Source of the DNA: Bacillus thermotolerans
GTDB taxonomy: Bacteria; Bacillota; Bacilli; Bacillales; Domibacillaceae
Length of the DNA stretch: 64,000 bases
Direction of reading: 5' to 3'
Assembly (NCBI RefSeq): GCF_000812025.2
Contig: NZ_JWJE02000007.1
Span: 60,640 to 124,639 of the forward strand
The translations under genes and the position numbers were made by a program. Shown here one piece after another: positions 8,240 to 16,587 of this stretch (positions are counted from its first letter, which is position 1; each line of letters begins with the position of its first letter). The notes under the pieces are model-generated. The model was not told where the DNA came from and did no database searches. It saw only the letters and a program-made list of their open reading frames with translations.

Positions 8240-8896
8240 TTAAAGTGGCTGATTCACTTGCACTTTTTCATATTTCTCTATGAATTTTTCTAAGTGATTC
8301 AACTCACTAAAGCGACGTTCTAATACCTCGCGCGGCCACTCCCACCAAGCGATCCTTTGCAGCTTCTCTGCTGTTTCTCTCGTGAATCGCTCTTTTATGA
8401 ACCTGGCAGGCACTCCTCCGACAATGGTATACGGTTCAACATCTTTTGTGACAACCGTTCCTGAAGCAATCACCGCTCCTGTTCCAATGGTTACTCCTTT
8501 CATAATAATCGCTCCATGCCCGATCCAAACGTCATGTCCAATTATTACGCGATGGGAGCGACGCCAATCAAAAATTTCCTCATCATCTATCTCTGCCAAT
8601 TGATAGGACACTCGACGATAGGTCATATGATGCTGGGTCACACGGTCCATTGGATGATTAACTGGGTTAACACATACGTGAGAAGCGATCGAACAATACT
8701 TGCCGATTTCCGCGTAATTAATTGTTACATCATCCATAGTATATGTGTAGTTATCAATGGTAGATTCAATGATTTTATTCCTTGGACCAATGGATGTCCA
8801 TTCTCCTGCATAGCTATCACTGATCACGCTCGTATCATGAATGCTCGGCTCCGGCGACAATGTTTCATGGCGAGGCGGTTGATGAATATGTTTCAT
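8240..8896 (-). CDS. Hexapeptide-repeat acyltransferase of phosphonate loci
   Basis: 218 residues. A left-handed beta-helix protein: the hexapeptide pattern is clear in DVWIGHGAIIMKGVTIGTGA and the following ASGTVVTKDVEPYTIVGGVPA. It resembles the xenobiotic/chloramphenicol acetyltransferase group and the specific family found with C-P lyase genes (threonine-rich hexapeptide transferase family). A catalytic His is likely in the NHPMDRVTQHH loop. It follows the PHP gene by 27 bp in the same transcript. The acyl acceptor is not known; acetylation of an aminophosphonate or a sugar is possible but unproven. Confidence 0.82.
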   Translation of the reverse strand: MKHIHQPPRHETLSPEPSIHDTSVISDSYAGEWTSIGPRNKIIESTIDNYTYTMDDVTINYAEIGKYCSIASHVCVNPVNHPMDRVTQHHMTYRRVSYQLAEIDDEEIFDWRRSHRVIIGHDVWIGHGAIIMKGVTIGTGAVIASGTVVTKDVEPYTIVGGVPARFIKERFTRETAEKLQRIAWWEWPREVLERRFSELNHLEKFIEKYEKVQVNQPL

Positions 8897-8923
8897 CTGT
8901 TCACTATCCTTTCTCTTCTTAGA

Positions 8924-9781
8924 TTATTTTAAAATGAGTTCCTTCCGCTTCTTCAGTTCATCTACACAAGCAACCCCTGGGCTTTTTGAGCCAAGCAGAA
9001 TCTCTTTTTCACCATAAAAACCATGAAAATCTGTGCCCCCTGTCATAACTAGATGAAATTCCTCAGCCAATTGTTTAGCCTTCTTTTCATCTTCCTCACC
9101 ATGTAGAGGATGCCAGACTTCAATTCCTTGCAGGCCGGATTCAACCAGCTCTGGCACGGCTTCAAAACTATCATATTGACCAGGATGAGCAAGAACTGGG
9201 ACTCCCCCTGCCTCAATGATCACCTGTACGGCCAGCTTCGCATCTACATACTCGACCGGCACAAAAGCCAAACCAGGCGCTTCGCCATTCTTTCCTCGCG
9301 AGAACAGTTTTTTATATAAATCTCCATAAATAGAAGCTGTGTAACCATTATTAATTAATGCATGCATAATGTGCTGTTTGTAAACCGCTGTGCTATTTTG
9401 TGCGTATGTTTGCACATGCTCCCAGGAAATATCGTAGCCCGCTTCCTTTAGCTGGTGAACCATTTTATAGGAAGCTTCATGACGCTCTTTTAAGAGAGGA
9501 GCACAAAGCTGCTCGATCGCGTGATGCCCTGTTTCCACATAATAACCCAGTACGTGAATTCTTCTATTTCTATGAAAATCGTAAGCTGAAATTTCAACTC
9601 CAGGGATAAATTCTACCCCCGCTTCATCCGCAAGTATACCCATCTCCTCTAAACCGATGGTTGTGTCATGATTAGTGATCGCTAAATGACTAACATTCTC
9701 CTTTAAAGCCCTCTTTAATACTTCTTCAAATGAAAAAGAACCATCGGAAATATCCGTATGACAATGAAGATCTACTTTCAT
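8924..9781 (-). CDS. PHP-domain phosphoesterase, PhnPP-like
   Basis: 285 residues, a full PHP metal-dependent phosphoesterase. Metal-site motifs are visible: HCHTDISDG (residues 6-14), TNHDT near 36, GVEIS near 61, IHVLGYY, LAHPGQYD near 192 and GGTDFHG near 242. In Eggerthella lenta a PHP enzyme of a phn locus, PhnPP, hydrolyses 5-phosphoribosyl 1,2-cyclic phosphate through both ester bonds to ribose 5-phosphate. That role fits here because no PhnP or PhnN gene is seen. The first residue of the usual DHD triplet is Asn. It is the first gene of its transcript, downstream of a candidate PhoP box. Confidence 0.8.
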   Translation of the reverse strand: MKVDLHCHTDISDGSFSFEEVLKRALKENVSHLAITNHDTTIGLEEMGILADEAGVEFIPGVEISAYDFHRNRRIHVLGYYVETGHHAIEQLCAPLLKERHEASYKMVHQLKEAGYDISWEHVQTYAQNSTAVYKQHIMHALINNGYTASIYGDLYKKLFSRGKNGEAPGLAFVPVEYVDAKLAVQVIIEAGGVPVLAHPGQYDSFEAVPELVESGLQGIEVWHPLHGEEDEKKAKQLAEEFHLVMTGGTDFHGFYGEKEILLGSKSPGVACVDELKKRKELILK

Positions 9782-9811
9782 CTTAATTCCCCCATTCTAA
9801 ATTACTTCCTA

Positions 9812-9870
9812 TATCTAAAGTAACTTGATGCCAAGCTGAACAGGTTAACGCACAGTTAAGGTTTTGTAAA
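9812..9870 (-). promoter_or_regulatory. Candidate PhoP box and promoter of the PHP-transferase operon
   Basis: Minus-strand hexamers TTTACA (9870), TTAACT (9859) and TTAACC (9848) start exactly 11 bp apart; TTGGCA (9834) and TTACTT (9823) continue the train after a 14-bp step. TAGATA at 9817-9812 is a possible -10. The layout resembles the one before phnG. Confidence 0.6.
9824..9835. promoter_or_regulatory. 12-bp palindrome, candidate PhnF operator copy 2
   Basis: CTTGGCATCAAG on the minus strand, one base different from the copy at 7298-7309. Its near edge lies 43 bp upstream of the PHP start codon, compared with 44 bp for phnG. Confidence 0.45.
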
Positions 9871-9880
9871 AACAATATAA

Positions 9881-9921
9881 AAAGAGCTTGAAGCACCCAG
9901 CTAAGGGGCCTCAAACTCTTT
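9881..9921 (-). terminator. Terminator after the MFS transporter
   Basis: Imperfect stem AAAGAG-c-TTGA.. / ..TCAA-a-CTCTTT, followed on the minus strand by TTTTTATATT. It ends the transporter transcript before the PHP promoter. Confidence 0.75.
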
Positions 9922-9969
9922 TTACATGACGAAAGGATAAGAACCGTTACTATAATTGTTTGATAAAAA

Positions 9970-11178
9970 TTAAGAATGAACCGCTTCAGTATAAGACTGT
10001 TCTGCTTCCTCTCTTTTGTACAGGGCTCTTGTACAAATTGTCGTTACACACAGAACAAGTAAAGAGCCGACAACTACACCCGACCAGCCAAACGCTGGCC
10101 ACAGCCAGCCGAAGTAGACACTTCCCAGACTCCCTCCTAAATAATAGGCTGTTAAATATAAACCCGAGGCACTTGCTTTCGCTTTTACTGCGTGCCTTGT
10201 CACCCACGCACTGGAGGAGGAATGTGCAAAGAAGAACCCGAAACAAAGCAGAAGGAGTGCCACAATAACAACCGGGAACGATGGGATCAGTGTGGCAAGA
10301 ATGCTCAGGACCATGCAGAAAATCCCCATCAGGATGCACGAGGTCTGTTTCCACTTTTGTGAGGCTTTGCCCGCCAGTGTAGAGCTGACTGTTCCGGCGC
10401 TATAAGTTAAGAATAGCAGGCCAAGAACAGCGGTCGACGCATGAAATGGTTCCCCGTGCAAATAGTACGTAATAAAGTTAAAAATGCCAATAAACACAAG
10501 AAAGTGCAAACCGCCTATCACATAAGCAAGCGCCATTGTCGGGTTTGCTAAGTGCTCTTTATTGTTGATCAGCATTTCCTTTAGTCGAAACGGCTGCGGC
10601 TCAAAATGGCGGGACTTAGGTAAGAGAAAGTATACACCCGCAAAAATCAGCAGGCTAATCACTGTCATGACGATAAATGCGCCCCGCCAGTTCCACACAT
10701 CGGTCAGTATACCGCTAATAACACGGCCGCTCATGCCGCCGAAACTGTTACAGCTTATGTAAATCCCCACGGCTACCGTCATTGCCCTCGTCTGATACTC
10801 TTCACTAATGAAAGCCATTGCCGCAACAGGAATGCCCGCAAGCGCTGCCGCCTGAAATACCCGGGCAGCCAGCAGCCATTCGAACGTTGGAGCAAAGCTG
10901 ATCGCCAATGTGCCAATTGTACCGAGTGCCATAGCAATCAGGATAATATTTCTCCGACCATATGCATCGGAAAGAGCCGTGTATAAGAAGAAGCTTACAC
11001 TTAATACGAATAAAGCTACCGATATAACCAGACTGGAGACGGTCTCCGACACACCAAATTCCTTCGTAAATAGCGGCAATAGCGGCTGCGGAAAGTAAAT
11101 GTTAGCAAAAATCAGCAAGGATGCTGCTCCTAGAGCTGCTGTTGCCCGCCAAAACTCCTTCGTTTTTACATCAATCAC
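9970..11178 (-). CDS. Major facilitator superfamily transporter
   Basis: 402 residues with about 12 membrane segments. The loop between segments 2 and 3 has the MFS motif LSDAYGRRN (near residue 67). The opening (FANIYFPQPLLPLFTKEFGVS) and overall pattern are closest to the YnfM-like group of putative drug or metabolite exporters. Substrate is unknown. It is a single-gene unit in a strand-consistent block, with a terminator downstream. No cognate regulator is adjacent. Confidence 0.85.
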   Translation of the reverse strand: MIDVKTKEFWRATAALGAASLLIFANIYFPQPLLPLFTKEFGVSETVSSLVISVALFVLSVSFFLYTALSDAYGRRNIILIAMALGTIGTLAISFAPTFEWLLAARVFQAAALAGIPVAAMAFISEEYQTRAMTVAVGIYISCNSFGGMSGRVISGILTDVWNWRGAFIVMTVISLLIFAGVYFLLPKSRHFEPQPFRLKEMLINNKEHLANPTMALAYVIGGLHFLVFIGIFNFITYYLHGEPFHASTAVLGLLFLTYSAGTVSSTLAGKASQKWKQTSCILMGIFCMVLSILATLIPSFPVVIVALLLLCFGFFFAHSSSSAWVTRHAVKAKASASGLYLTAYYLGGSLGSVYFGWLWPAFGWSGVVVGSLLVLCVTTICTRALYKREEAEQSYTEAVHS

Positions 11179-11326
11179 TGTAAATGCCTTCTTTCTTTGA
11201 TGTCTTTATCTACCATCCTATCATTTACTGAGATTTTTTCACTTTTCTCTCTGTTTCGGACGGCCAGCATCGCACGCCATTACAGACCCTAGATATACAC
11301 TAAACGGGAACAGCTGGCAAAAAAGA

Positions 11327-11371
11327 AGCACTTTCCGCCCTAGTACATTAATGACTAGAACGAAAAGTGCT
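11327..11371 (-). terminator. Terminator after trhO
   Basis: Long imperfect stem starting AGCACTTT and ending AAAGTGCT, followed on the minus strand by TCTTTTTT. It lies just past the trhO stop at 11386. Confidence 0.8.
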
Positions 11372-11385
11372 CTTATACTTACCGT

Positions 11386-12354
11386 TTAAGCTTCTGCTGT
11401 CTCTTCCTCAAGCTGTTTCAAGCGTGCCTGAACATCTTCCTCTGTCAGCTCATGCTCCTGTACGTAAAGGTTCTCTGGGTGCACACGGCATTCATGCGTG
11501 CAGCCTCTCAAATATTTATGCTCGTTCTCTTCCGTACAGAAGATACGCTTATCACATTCAGGGTTTGCGCAGTTAACATAGCGCTCGCAAGGCTCGCCCG
11601 TGAAGTGATCCCGACCAACAACAACGTGTTCTGTCTGGTTAATCGGCACACCGATCCGTTCATCAAACACATAGCATTGACCGTCCCACAGCCTGCCTTG
11701 AACGTCAGGGTCTTTTCCATACGTGACGATGCCTCCATGAAGCTGGTTCACGTCCTCAAACCCTTCCTTCTTTAGCCAGCCGGAGAATTTCTCACAGCGA
11801 ATCCCGCCTGTGCAATAGGTAAGAATCTTCTTGCCCTCAAGCTCTTCCTTATGCTCCCGAACCCAATCCGGAAGCTCTCGAAAGGCTTTAATATCCGGGC
11901 GGATAGCCCCTCGGAAATGACCTAGATCATATTCATAGTCATTTCGCGCATCAATGACGATCGTATCTTCCTCTTGCATCGCTTCAAAAAACTCCTTCGG
12001 GCTTAAGTAGTTGCCCGTTAACTCCTGCGGGTTGATGTCTTCGTCTAATTGAAGCGTCACAATTTCCTTTCTTGGACGAACGTGCATTTTCTTAAACGCA
12101 TGGCCTTCTGCTTCGTCGATTTTAAATACCATATCCACAAAACGGGGATCTTCCTTCATTACCCTCATATATTGATCAGTCTGTTCGACTGTTCCGGATA
12201 CTGTACCGTTAATTCCTTCTTCTGCTACTAGAATCCGCCCTTTCAGCCCAAGCTCCTTACAAAGCTTTAAATGCTGCTTTGCAAATGCTTCCGGATCCTC
12301 AATCGGCACATACATATAATAAAGCAATATTCTATATGGTTTAACTTCTGTCAT
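11386..12354 (-). CDS. trhO: tRNA uridine(34) hydroxylase TrhO (rhodanese family)
   Basis: 322 residues. Layout is that of the YceA/YbfQ family: an N-terminal ferredoxin-like domain with [10 protein letters not shown] (near residue 45), a rhodanese domain (residues about 125-220) with active-site loop [10 protein letters not shown], and a cysteine-rich C-terminus ([18 protein letters not shown]). TrhO makes 5-hydroxyuridine at position 34 of tRNAs read in the pathway to methoxyuridine, in the cytoplasm. It stands alone between terminators. Motifs and length are normal. Confidence 0.93.
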   Translation of the reverse strand: MTEVKPYRILLYYMYVPIEDPEAFAKQHLKLCKELGLKGRILVAEEGINGTVSGTVEQTDQYMRVMKEDPRFVDMVFKIDEAEGHAFKKMHVRPRKEIVTLQLDEDINPQELTGNYLSPKEFFEAMQEEDTIVIDARNDYEYDLGHFRGAIRPDIKAFRELPDWVREHKEELEGKKILTYCTGGIRCEKFSGWLKKEGFEDVNQLHGGIVTYGKDPDVQGRLWDGQCYVFDERIGVPINQTEHVVVGRDHFTGEPCERYVNCANPECDKRIFCTEENEHKYLRGCTHECRVHPENLYVQEHELTEEDVQARLKQLEEETAEA

Positions 12355-12519
12355 CTTATTTTTTCCACCTATCTATTTATATTTGCAGGATATAAATACA
12401 TTAAGGAATATACTCCTTAAATGTATTTCTTGCAAGTGCTGCTCCAAATCATACCGCATAAAAATAAACCAAAGAACAGATAAATAAATTATGAAAAAAT
12501 ACTAAGGACTGGTGATTGA

Positions 12520-13218
12520 ATGGATATTTTTGAGCTTATACTCCGCATTTCCCTCGGCTTTATTGCTTTATTCGTTTTAACAAGAGTTATGGGCAGGAAA
12601 GAAATCAGCCAAATGACATTTTTTAATTTTGTGTCGGCGATTGCGATCGGTTCCATCGCCGCTAATTTCGTGGTCAATCAAAATGTAAGTATCCGCAACG
12701 GCATAATCGCTTTAGCTGGATGGGCAGCTTATACACTTCTCATGGATTTCATCGACATTAAGTCAAAACAAGGCAGAAAGATCCTTACTGGCGACCCAAT
12801 CATTGTGATCAAGGAAGGCAAAATCGTTGAATCTGCCATGCGGCAAAGCCGGCTTGATTTAGACTCTCTAAATGCTATGCTCCGACAGAAAAATATTTTT
12901 TCCGTCGCTGACGTAGATTATGCCATATTTGAGACGAACGGCCAGCTTTCGGTGTTGCCAAAGGAACCCGTTCAGCCGTTAACAAAAGGAGATAACATGG
13001 TTATGCCAAAGGCAAAGGTATTTCCGCTTGCTACTGAAGTTGTATCGGACGGTACTGTGTTAACTGATAACCTGAATAAACTAAAGCTTGATATGCAATG
13101 GCTGGAACAGCAGTTAAAGAAAGCCGGGGTCAATTCTGTTTCAGATGTTTTCTACGCTGAAGTACAGCAGGATGGCACTCTTTTCGTCGACACGAAGCAA
13201 CAGCGCCCTCTTCACTGA
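12520..13218 (+). CDS. DUF421 (YetF/YrbG type) membrane protein
   Basis: 232 residues. Three N-terminal membrane segments (residues about 4-75) lead into the conserved DUF421 cytoplasmic domain with GDPIIVIKEGKI and RQSRLDLDSLNAMLRQKNIFSV. Homologues are common in Bacillus and several are linked to spores, but the biochemical role is not known. The ATG at 12520 follows a GGACTGG stretch; the ribosome site is weak. It is divergent from trhO and ends in a terminator hairpin that covers its stop codon. Confidence 0.85.
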   Translation: MDIFELILRISLGFIALFVLTRVMGRKEISQMTFFNFVSAIAIGSIAANFVVNQNVSIRNGIIALAGWAAYTLLMDFIDIKSKQGRKILTGDPIIVIKEGKIVESAMRQSRLDLDSLNAMLRQKNIFSVADVDYAIFETNGQLSVLPKEPVQPLTKGDNMVMPKAKVFPLATEVVSDGTVLTDNLNKLKLDMQWLEQQLKKAGVNSVSDVFYAEVQQDGTLFVDTKQQRPLH

Positions 13219-13229
13219 AGGAGGCGCTG
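13201..13229 (+). terminator. Terminator overlapping the DUF421 stop codon
   Basis: CAGCGCC / GGCGCTG outer stem and a TTC-act-GAA inner stem, followed by CTTATCGTTCTTTTATTC on the plus strand. Confidence 0.65.
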
Positions 13230-13308
13230 CTTATCGTTCTTTTATTCTTTTTCAAGGGAGCTCCCATCATGTTACAATCGCTAATATGAAACATAGCGAG
13301 GTGCTTCC

Positions 13309-13605
13309 ATGGCAGAAAAAATTCAGCTATTAAACCCCAATCCTTCTAAAAAAGGGGCGACCATTGATTTAGATAAGTACGAGAGGGTCAAAGAAACGAT
13401 CTTGAATATCGTCCGTGAAAGAGAAAGCATTACATTTAAAGAATTAATGAACGAAGTTGTCCATCAGCTGCGCGACACCTTTGACGGCTCTCCCTCCTGG
13501 CATTGCACAGCCGTCAAACTGGACTTAGAAGCGAGAGGCATTATCGAGCGTGCAGGAACAACAAGTCCGCAGCGTTTGCGCTTAACACAGCAGGCGAGTA
13601 ATTGA
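13309..13605 (+). CDS. Conserved hypothetical protein (DUF6958-like)
   Basis: 98 residues, soluble. The middle and end look like a small winged-helix or DNA-binding-like fold: ITFKELMNEVVHQL (about 42-55) and SWHCTAVKLDLEARGIIER (about 64-82). The same pattern occurs in small bacterial proteins that I recall as family DUF6958, often found singly. No function can be named. It starts at an ATG after an AGCGAGGTG ribosome site and is followed by a terminator. Confidence 0.75.
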   Translation: MAEKIQLLNPNPSKKGATIDLDKYERVKETILNIVRERESITFKELMNEVVHQLRDTFDGSPSWHCTAVKLDLEARGIIERAGTTSPQRLRLTQQASN

Positions 13606-13610
13606 TGAAG

Positions 13611-13641
13611 CATGGAAGGCGGGTAGAAAAAGCCTTCCATG
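13611..13641. terminator. Bidirectional terminator
   Basis: Perfect 10-bp stem CATGGAAGGC / GCCTTCCATG between convergent genes; plus-strand tail is TTTATTTC. Confidence 0.8.
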
Positions 13642-13642
13642 T

Positions 13643-14245
13643 TTATTTCGCTGGCTTCTGCCCGACAAATTGAATGACATGAGACAAACCGTTGTGCAGT
13701 TCCCCTTCGTGGCGAACCACCTCTCCCATGAAGAAATGCACAATACGCCAGTCAGAGAACACAGTCCAAAATTCTTCTGGAGTATATAGAAGCTCTATTT
13801 CCTTCGGGCCTCCGCTTTTATAGGGAAGCTGGTGAATAGAATACACTTCTGTTACAAAGTAGCCGCCCGGCTTTACCGCTTCCTTCACGCCTTCTAATGT
13901 TTGCTTTCGCAAGTCTCTCGGAAAATGTCCGAAGACACATATTACTTCATCCCACTGGTTTCTTCTCCATGTCGCTTTATTCAGATCAACGAGTTCTGTA
14001 TAAAGTGTAACGCCTCTAGCTTTCGCAAGCTTTTGCGTTTTCTCAAGTCCTGATTCTGCGTAATCCCAGGCTGTTACATTCATCCCTTGCTCTGCGAGAA
14101 ACACGGCATTCCGGCCTTCTCCTTCTGCAATAGCTAATGCATCACCAGATAAATGAAGCTTCTTATGAGTCTCTGCGATAAACTCATTCGGTTCTGTTCC
14201 ATACACATAGTTTTCATTACGGAACCGCTCATGCCACATATTCAT
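13643..14245 (-). CDS. Class I SAM-dependent methyltransferase (TehB-like)
   Basis: 200 residues. The SAM-binding motif I is LAIAEGEGRNAVFLAEQG (about residues 37-54), followed by VTAWDYAESGLEKTQKLA (motif II) and later LKKAVKPGG-type motif (VKEAVKPGGYFVTE). This is the TehB/tellurite-resistance-like group, but the natural substrate is unknown. It is a single gene between terminators. The second Met (residue 3) is also possible as a start. Confidence 0.82.
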   Translation of the reverse strand: MNMWHERFRNENYVYGTEPNEFIAETHKKLHLSGDALAIAEGEGRNAVFLAEQGMNVTAWDYAESGLEKTQKLAKARGVTLYTELVDLNKATWRRNQWDEVICVFGHFPRDLRKQTLEGVKEAVKPGGYFVTEVYSIHQLPYKSGGPKEIELLYTPEEFWTVFSDWRIVHFFMGEVVRHEGELHNGLSHVIQFVGQKPAK

Positions 14246-14302
14246 TTAGCACCCTTCCTTTCCACAACAGCTTTGTCACTATTGTCACATGTAATAAGAA
14301 AA

Positions 14303-14321
14303 GAGGCTATTATATAGCCTC
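14303..14321 (-). terminator. Terminator of the sulfur cluster
   Basis: Perfect 8-bp stem GAGGCTAT / ATAGCCTC with a 3-base loop; minus-strand tail is TTTTCTTATTAC. It touches the stop codon of the TauE gene. Confidence 0.75.
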
Positions 14322-15096
14322 ACAAAATATCAACCCAAATTTTTATTGCCGTCGCTAATATGAGTACAGCTAACAGCATCTGCAGCACTTTTGTGTTCAT
14401 CTTTTTGCCGATCGCTGCTCCGAGCGGTGAAGCGATTAAACTGGCAACGACCATAATCAAAGCGGGAAAATAATCCACTTGGCCTGTTGTGAGCTTTCCG
14501 ATTGTTGAGCCAATAGAAGAAATGAATGTAATGGCCAAAGAAGAAGCAATCGTCATTCGTGTAGGTACCTTTAAAACAACAAGCATAATAGGTACTAACA
14601 AGAAGGCGCCAGCTGCTCCGACAATGCCCGCACCAATCCCTACGATGAATGCCAGAAGTGCTGCCAGCCATTTATTAAACGTTACTTGATCAAGAGGAAT
14701 ATCATCTATTCCTTTCTTCGGGATAAACATCATGATGGCTGCCGTTAATGCTAATACGCCGTACACGATGTTAATGCCGCTTTCCGGCATAAATTTAGAG
14801 CCGTATCCGCCGACGAAGCTGCCGATCAAGACGCTGATACCCATGTACAAAATTAAGTTCTTATTTAAATATTCCCCTTTGCGGTAAGCCCACACGCCTG
14901 CAATGGTTGCGAAAAACACCTGCACAGCTGAGATTCCGGATACTTCATGGGCTGTAAAGGCTGTAAACCCGAGTAAAGGAGGAATGTATAAAAGCATTGG
15001 ATATTTAATGATCGATCCGCCGATTCCTACCATTCCGGAAAGAAATGAGCCGATAAAGCCAATGAGAAAAATAGTTATAATAAAGCCAATATCCAC
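14320..15096 (-). CDS. TauE/SafE-family sulfur anion exporter
   Basis: 258 residues with about eight membrane segments and two copies of the TauE signature: [21 protein letters not shown] near the N-terminus and [20 protein letters not shown] in the middle. Family members move sulfite, thiosulfate or related anions; as the last gene of a sulfane-sulfur cluster it probably exports the product of persulfide oxidation. The layout matches B. subtilis yrkJ. It is preceded by a perfect 12-bp hairpin that may lower its expression. Confidence 0.87.
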   Translation of the reverse strand: MDIGFIITIFLIGFIGSFLSGMVGIGGSIIKYPMLLYIPPLLGFTAFTAHEVSGISAVQVFFATIAGVWAYRKGEYLNKNLILYMGISVLIGSFVGGYGSKFMPESGINIVYGVLALTAAIMMFIPKKGIDDIPLDQVTFNKWLAALLAFIVGIGAGIVGAAGAFLLVPIMLVVLKVPTRMTIASSLAITFISSIGSTIGKLTTGQVDYFPALIMVVASLIASPLGAAIGKKMNTKVLQMLLAVLILATAIKIWVDIL

Positions 15097-15113
15097 CGTG
15101 CGGCCTCCTTTCT

Positions 15114-15141
15114 AAAGTGCAGCCGAAGACGGCTGCACTTT
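15114..15141 (-). terminator. Intercistronic hairpin between tusA and tauE
   Basis: Perfect 12-bp stem AAAGTGCAGCCG / CGGCTGCACTTT with a 4-base loop. On the minus strand the tail has only three T, so it is more likely a partial terminator or an RNA-stabilising hairpin; a plus-strand reading has TTTTCTTATT. Confidence 0.5.
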
Positions 15142-15146
15142 TCTTA

Positions 15147-15374
15147 TTAGCCTTTTTGAATCCAGAACTTTAATACATCATTTTCTTCCTCTTGCTTTAA
15201 TAGCTCATGCCCGCCTGATTGAACCCAGGCAGTAATATCATTTTTTGCTCCTTTGTCTGTCGCATGAACTTCCAACACCTGGCCGGATGACAATTCATCC
15301 ATTGCTTTTTTTGTTCGTACGATCGGCATTGGACAAGCCAATCCCTTTGCATCTAAAAATTTATCTGTGTTCAT
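15147..15374 (-). CDS. TusA-family sulfur carrier protein (copy 1)
   Basis: 75 residues, a single TusA domain. The carrier cysteine is in KGLACPMPIVRTKKAM (about residue 14). TusA proteins carry sulfane sulfur as a cysteine persulfide between rhodaneses, DsrE proteins and acceptors in the cytoplasm. It is very similar (about four in five residues) to the copy at 18902-19129, so one is a recent duplicate. It corresponds to B. subtilis YrkI. A clear AAGGAG ribosome site precedes the ATG. Confidence 0.93.
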   Translation of the reverse strand: MNTDKFLDAKGLACPMPIVRTKKAMDELSSGQVLEVHATDKGAKNDITAWVQSGGHELLKQEEENDVLKFWIQKG

Positions 15375-15412
15375 CTTTCTGCACTCCTTTTTAATTGAAT
15401 TAGAAGGTACGA

Positions 15413-16540
15413 TTAACGGACCGCGCAGCGGTTTGGTCCAATTTCCATTTCACGCTGCTGCTCTGTATCAGGGGTGGTTTTCCCCATATTTGTTTTACGA
15501 ATCTCTTGGTAAGCGTTTGGCTGAGGCGGCAGGTTCTCGGTTACAAGCTTTCTAAACGCTGCCTCATCTGCTACATTCAGACCATGGTTCTTGGCGTATA
15601 GCACACCGAGCTTTTCAGAAACAGAGCCATCTTCATTTAATTCATCAATGATCATGAAGTGTGCAGGAAGAACCACAAGCTCCTCAGACAATTCTTTATA
15701 ACGTGTATACAATGTTTCTCTCAAATCTCCTACCCAATCTTCAGCTTTGCCGGCTAAGTCTGGTCGGCCGATGGAGTCGATAAACAGGATATCGCCTGTC
15801 ATTAAGAATTGATCATCCACAACAAAGGAAGTGGAGCCAATTGTATGGCCTGGAGAGTACATGGCATGAATGCGGATGGGTGTGCGGCCAACCATCACTT
15901 CATTGCCGTCCTCTAGCGGTTCGTAACTGAATACTACTTCCTCTGCATCCTTTGGCGGCAGCCAGTACGTCGCTTTCGTTTTTTCCGCAATCATTCTTCC
16001 ACCAGAAATGTGATCGGCATGCAGGTGTGTATCAAATACGTGTGTAACAACAGCTTTCTTGCTTTCTGCAAAGTCTACATATACATCTGCCATCCGAGTC
16101 GCATCAATAATCGCCGCTTCTCCATTTGAAATGATCATGTAGGATAAACAGCCTTTACCGATACGGACGAACTGGTAAAGCTCCCCGCCATCCTTTAAGT
16201 CCGCTACTTTCACAGGCTCTAAATACTCACTCCATGCTTTCATTCCGCCTTGCAAATAAGAAACGGTTAATCCAGCTTCAGACAACATTTCAGCTACCAT
16301 AACGGAAGATCCTTCTTTCGCACATACAACTAGGATGTCTTTATCTGCTGGAAACTTGCTCAAGATCTCTTCCACGCCATCCAATAGCTCAAAATATGGG
16401 ACATTTAAATATTGGAAGTTAGCTCCTTCAATCTTCCAATCCTGAAAATCACTTTCGTTGCGCACGTCCAAAATAAACAATTCTTCTTTGTTAATCACTT
16501 TTTTTGTTACTTCTTCTGGTGTCATTACATGTACAGTCAT
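15413..16540 (-). CDS. Rhodanese-MBL-fold fusion, persulfide dioxygenase-like
   Basis: 375 residues. An N-terminal rhodanese domain (about 1-105) has active-site loop VVCAKEGSS; an MBL-fold domain follows with [11 protein letters not shown] (near 170), [15 protein letters not shown] and VLPAHF, the iron or zinc ligands of ETHE1-like enzymes. It likely oxidises glutathione- or low-molecular-weight persulfide, or hydrolyses a sulfur adduct. Domain order is the reverse of staphylococcal CstB (MBL first). It corresponds to YrkH. One CstR-like element lies over the ribosome site, 4 bp from the ATG. Confidence 0.87.
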   Translation of the reverse strand: MTVHVMTPEEVTKKVINKEELFILDVRNESDFQDWKIEGANFQYLNVPYFELLDGVEEILSKFPADKDILVVCAKEGSSVMVAEMLSEAGLTVSYLQGGMKAWSEYLEPVKVADLKDGGELYQFVRIGKGCLSYMIISNGEAAIIDATRMADVYVDFAESKKAVVTHVFDTHLHADHISGGRMIAEKTKATYWLPPKDAEEVVFSYEPLEDGNEVMVGRTPIRIHAMYSPGHTIGSTSFVVDDQFLMTGDILFIDSIGRPDLAGKAEDWVGDLRETLYTRYKELSEELVVLPAHFMIIDELNEDGSVSEKLGVLYAKNHGLNVADEAAFRKLVTENLPPQPNAYQEIRKTNMGKTTPDTEQQREMEIGPNRCAVR

Positions 16541-16543
16541 TTA

Positions 16544-16561
16544 ATTACCCCCTATGGTATA
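16544..16561 (-). promoter_or_regulatory. CstR-like operator D
   Basis: Minus strand TATACCATAGGGGGTAAT: TATACC-N6-GGTAAT, the same frame as sites A and B. Its G-run also serves as the ribosome site of the rhodanese-MBL gene, so the resemblance could partly be chance. Confidence 0.5.
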
Positions 16562-16587
16562 TTTTTATTTAAAAAAATATTAGATGA

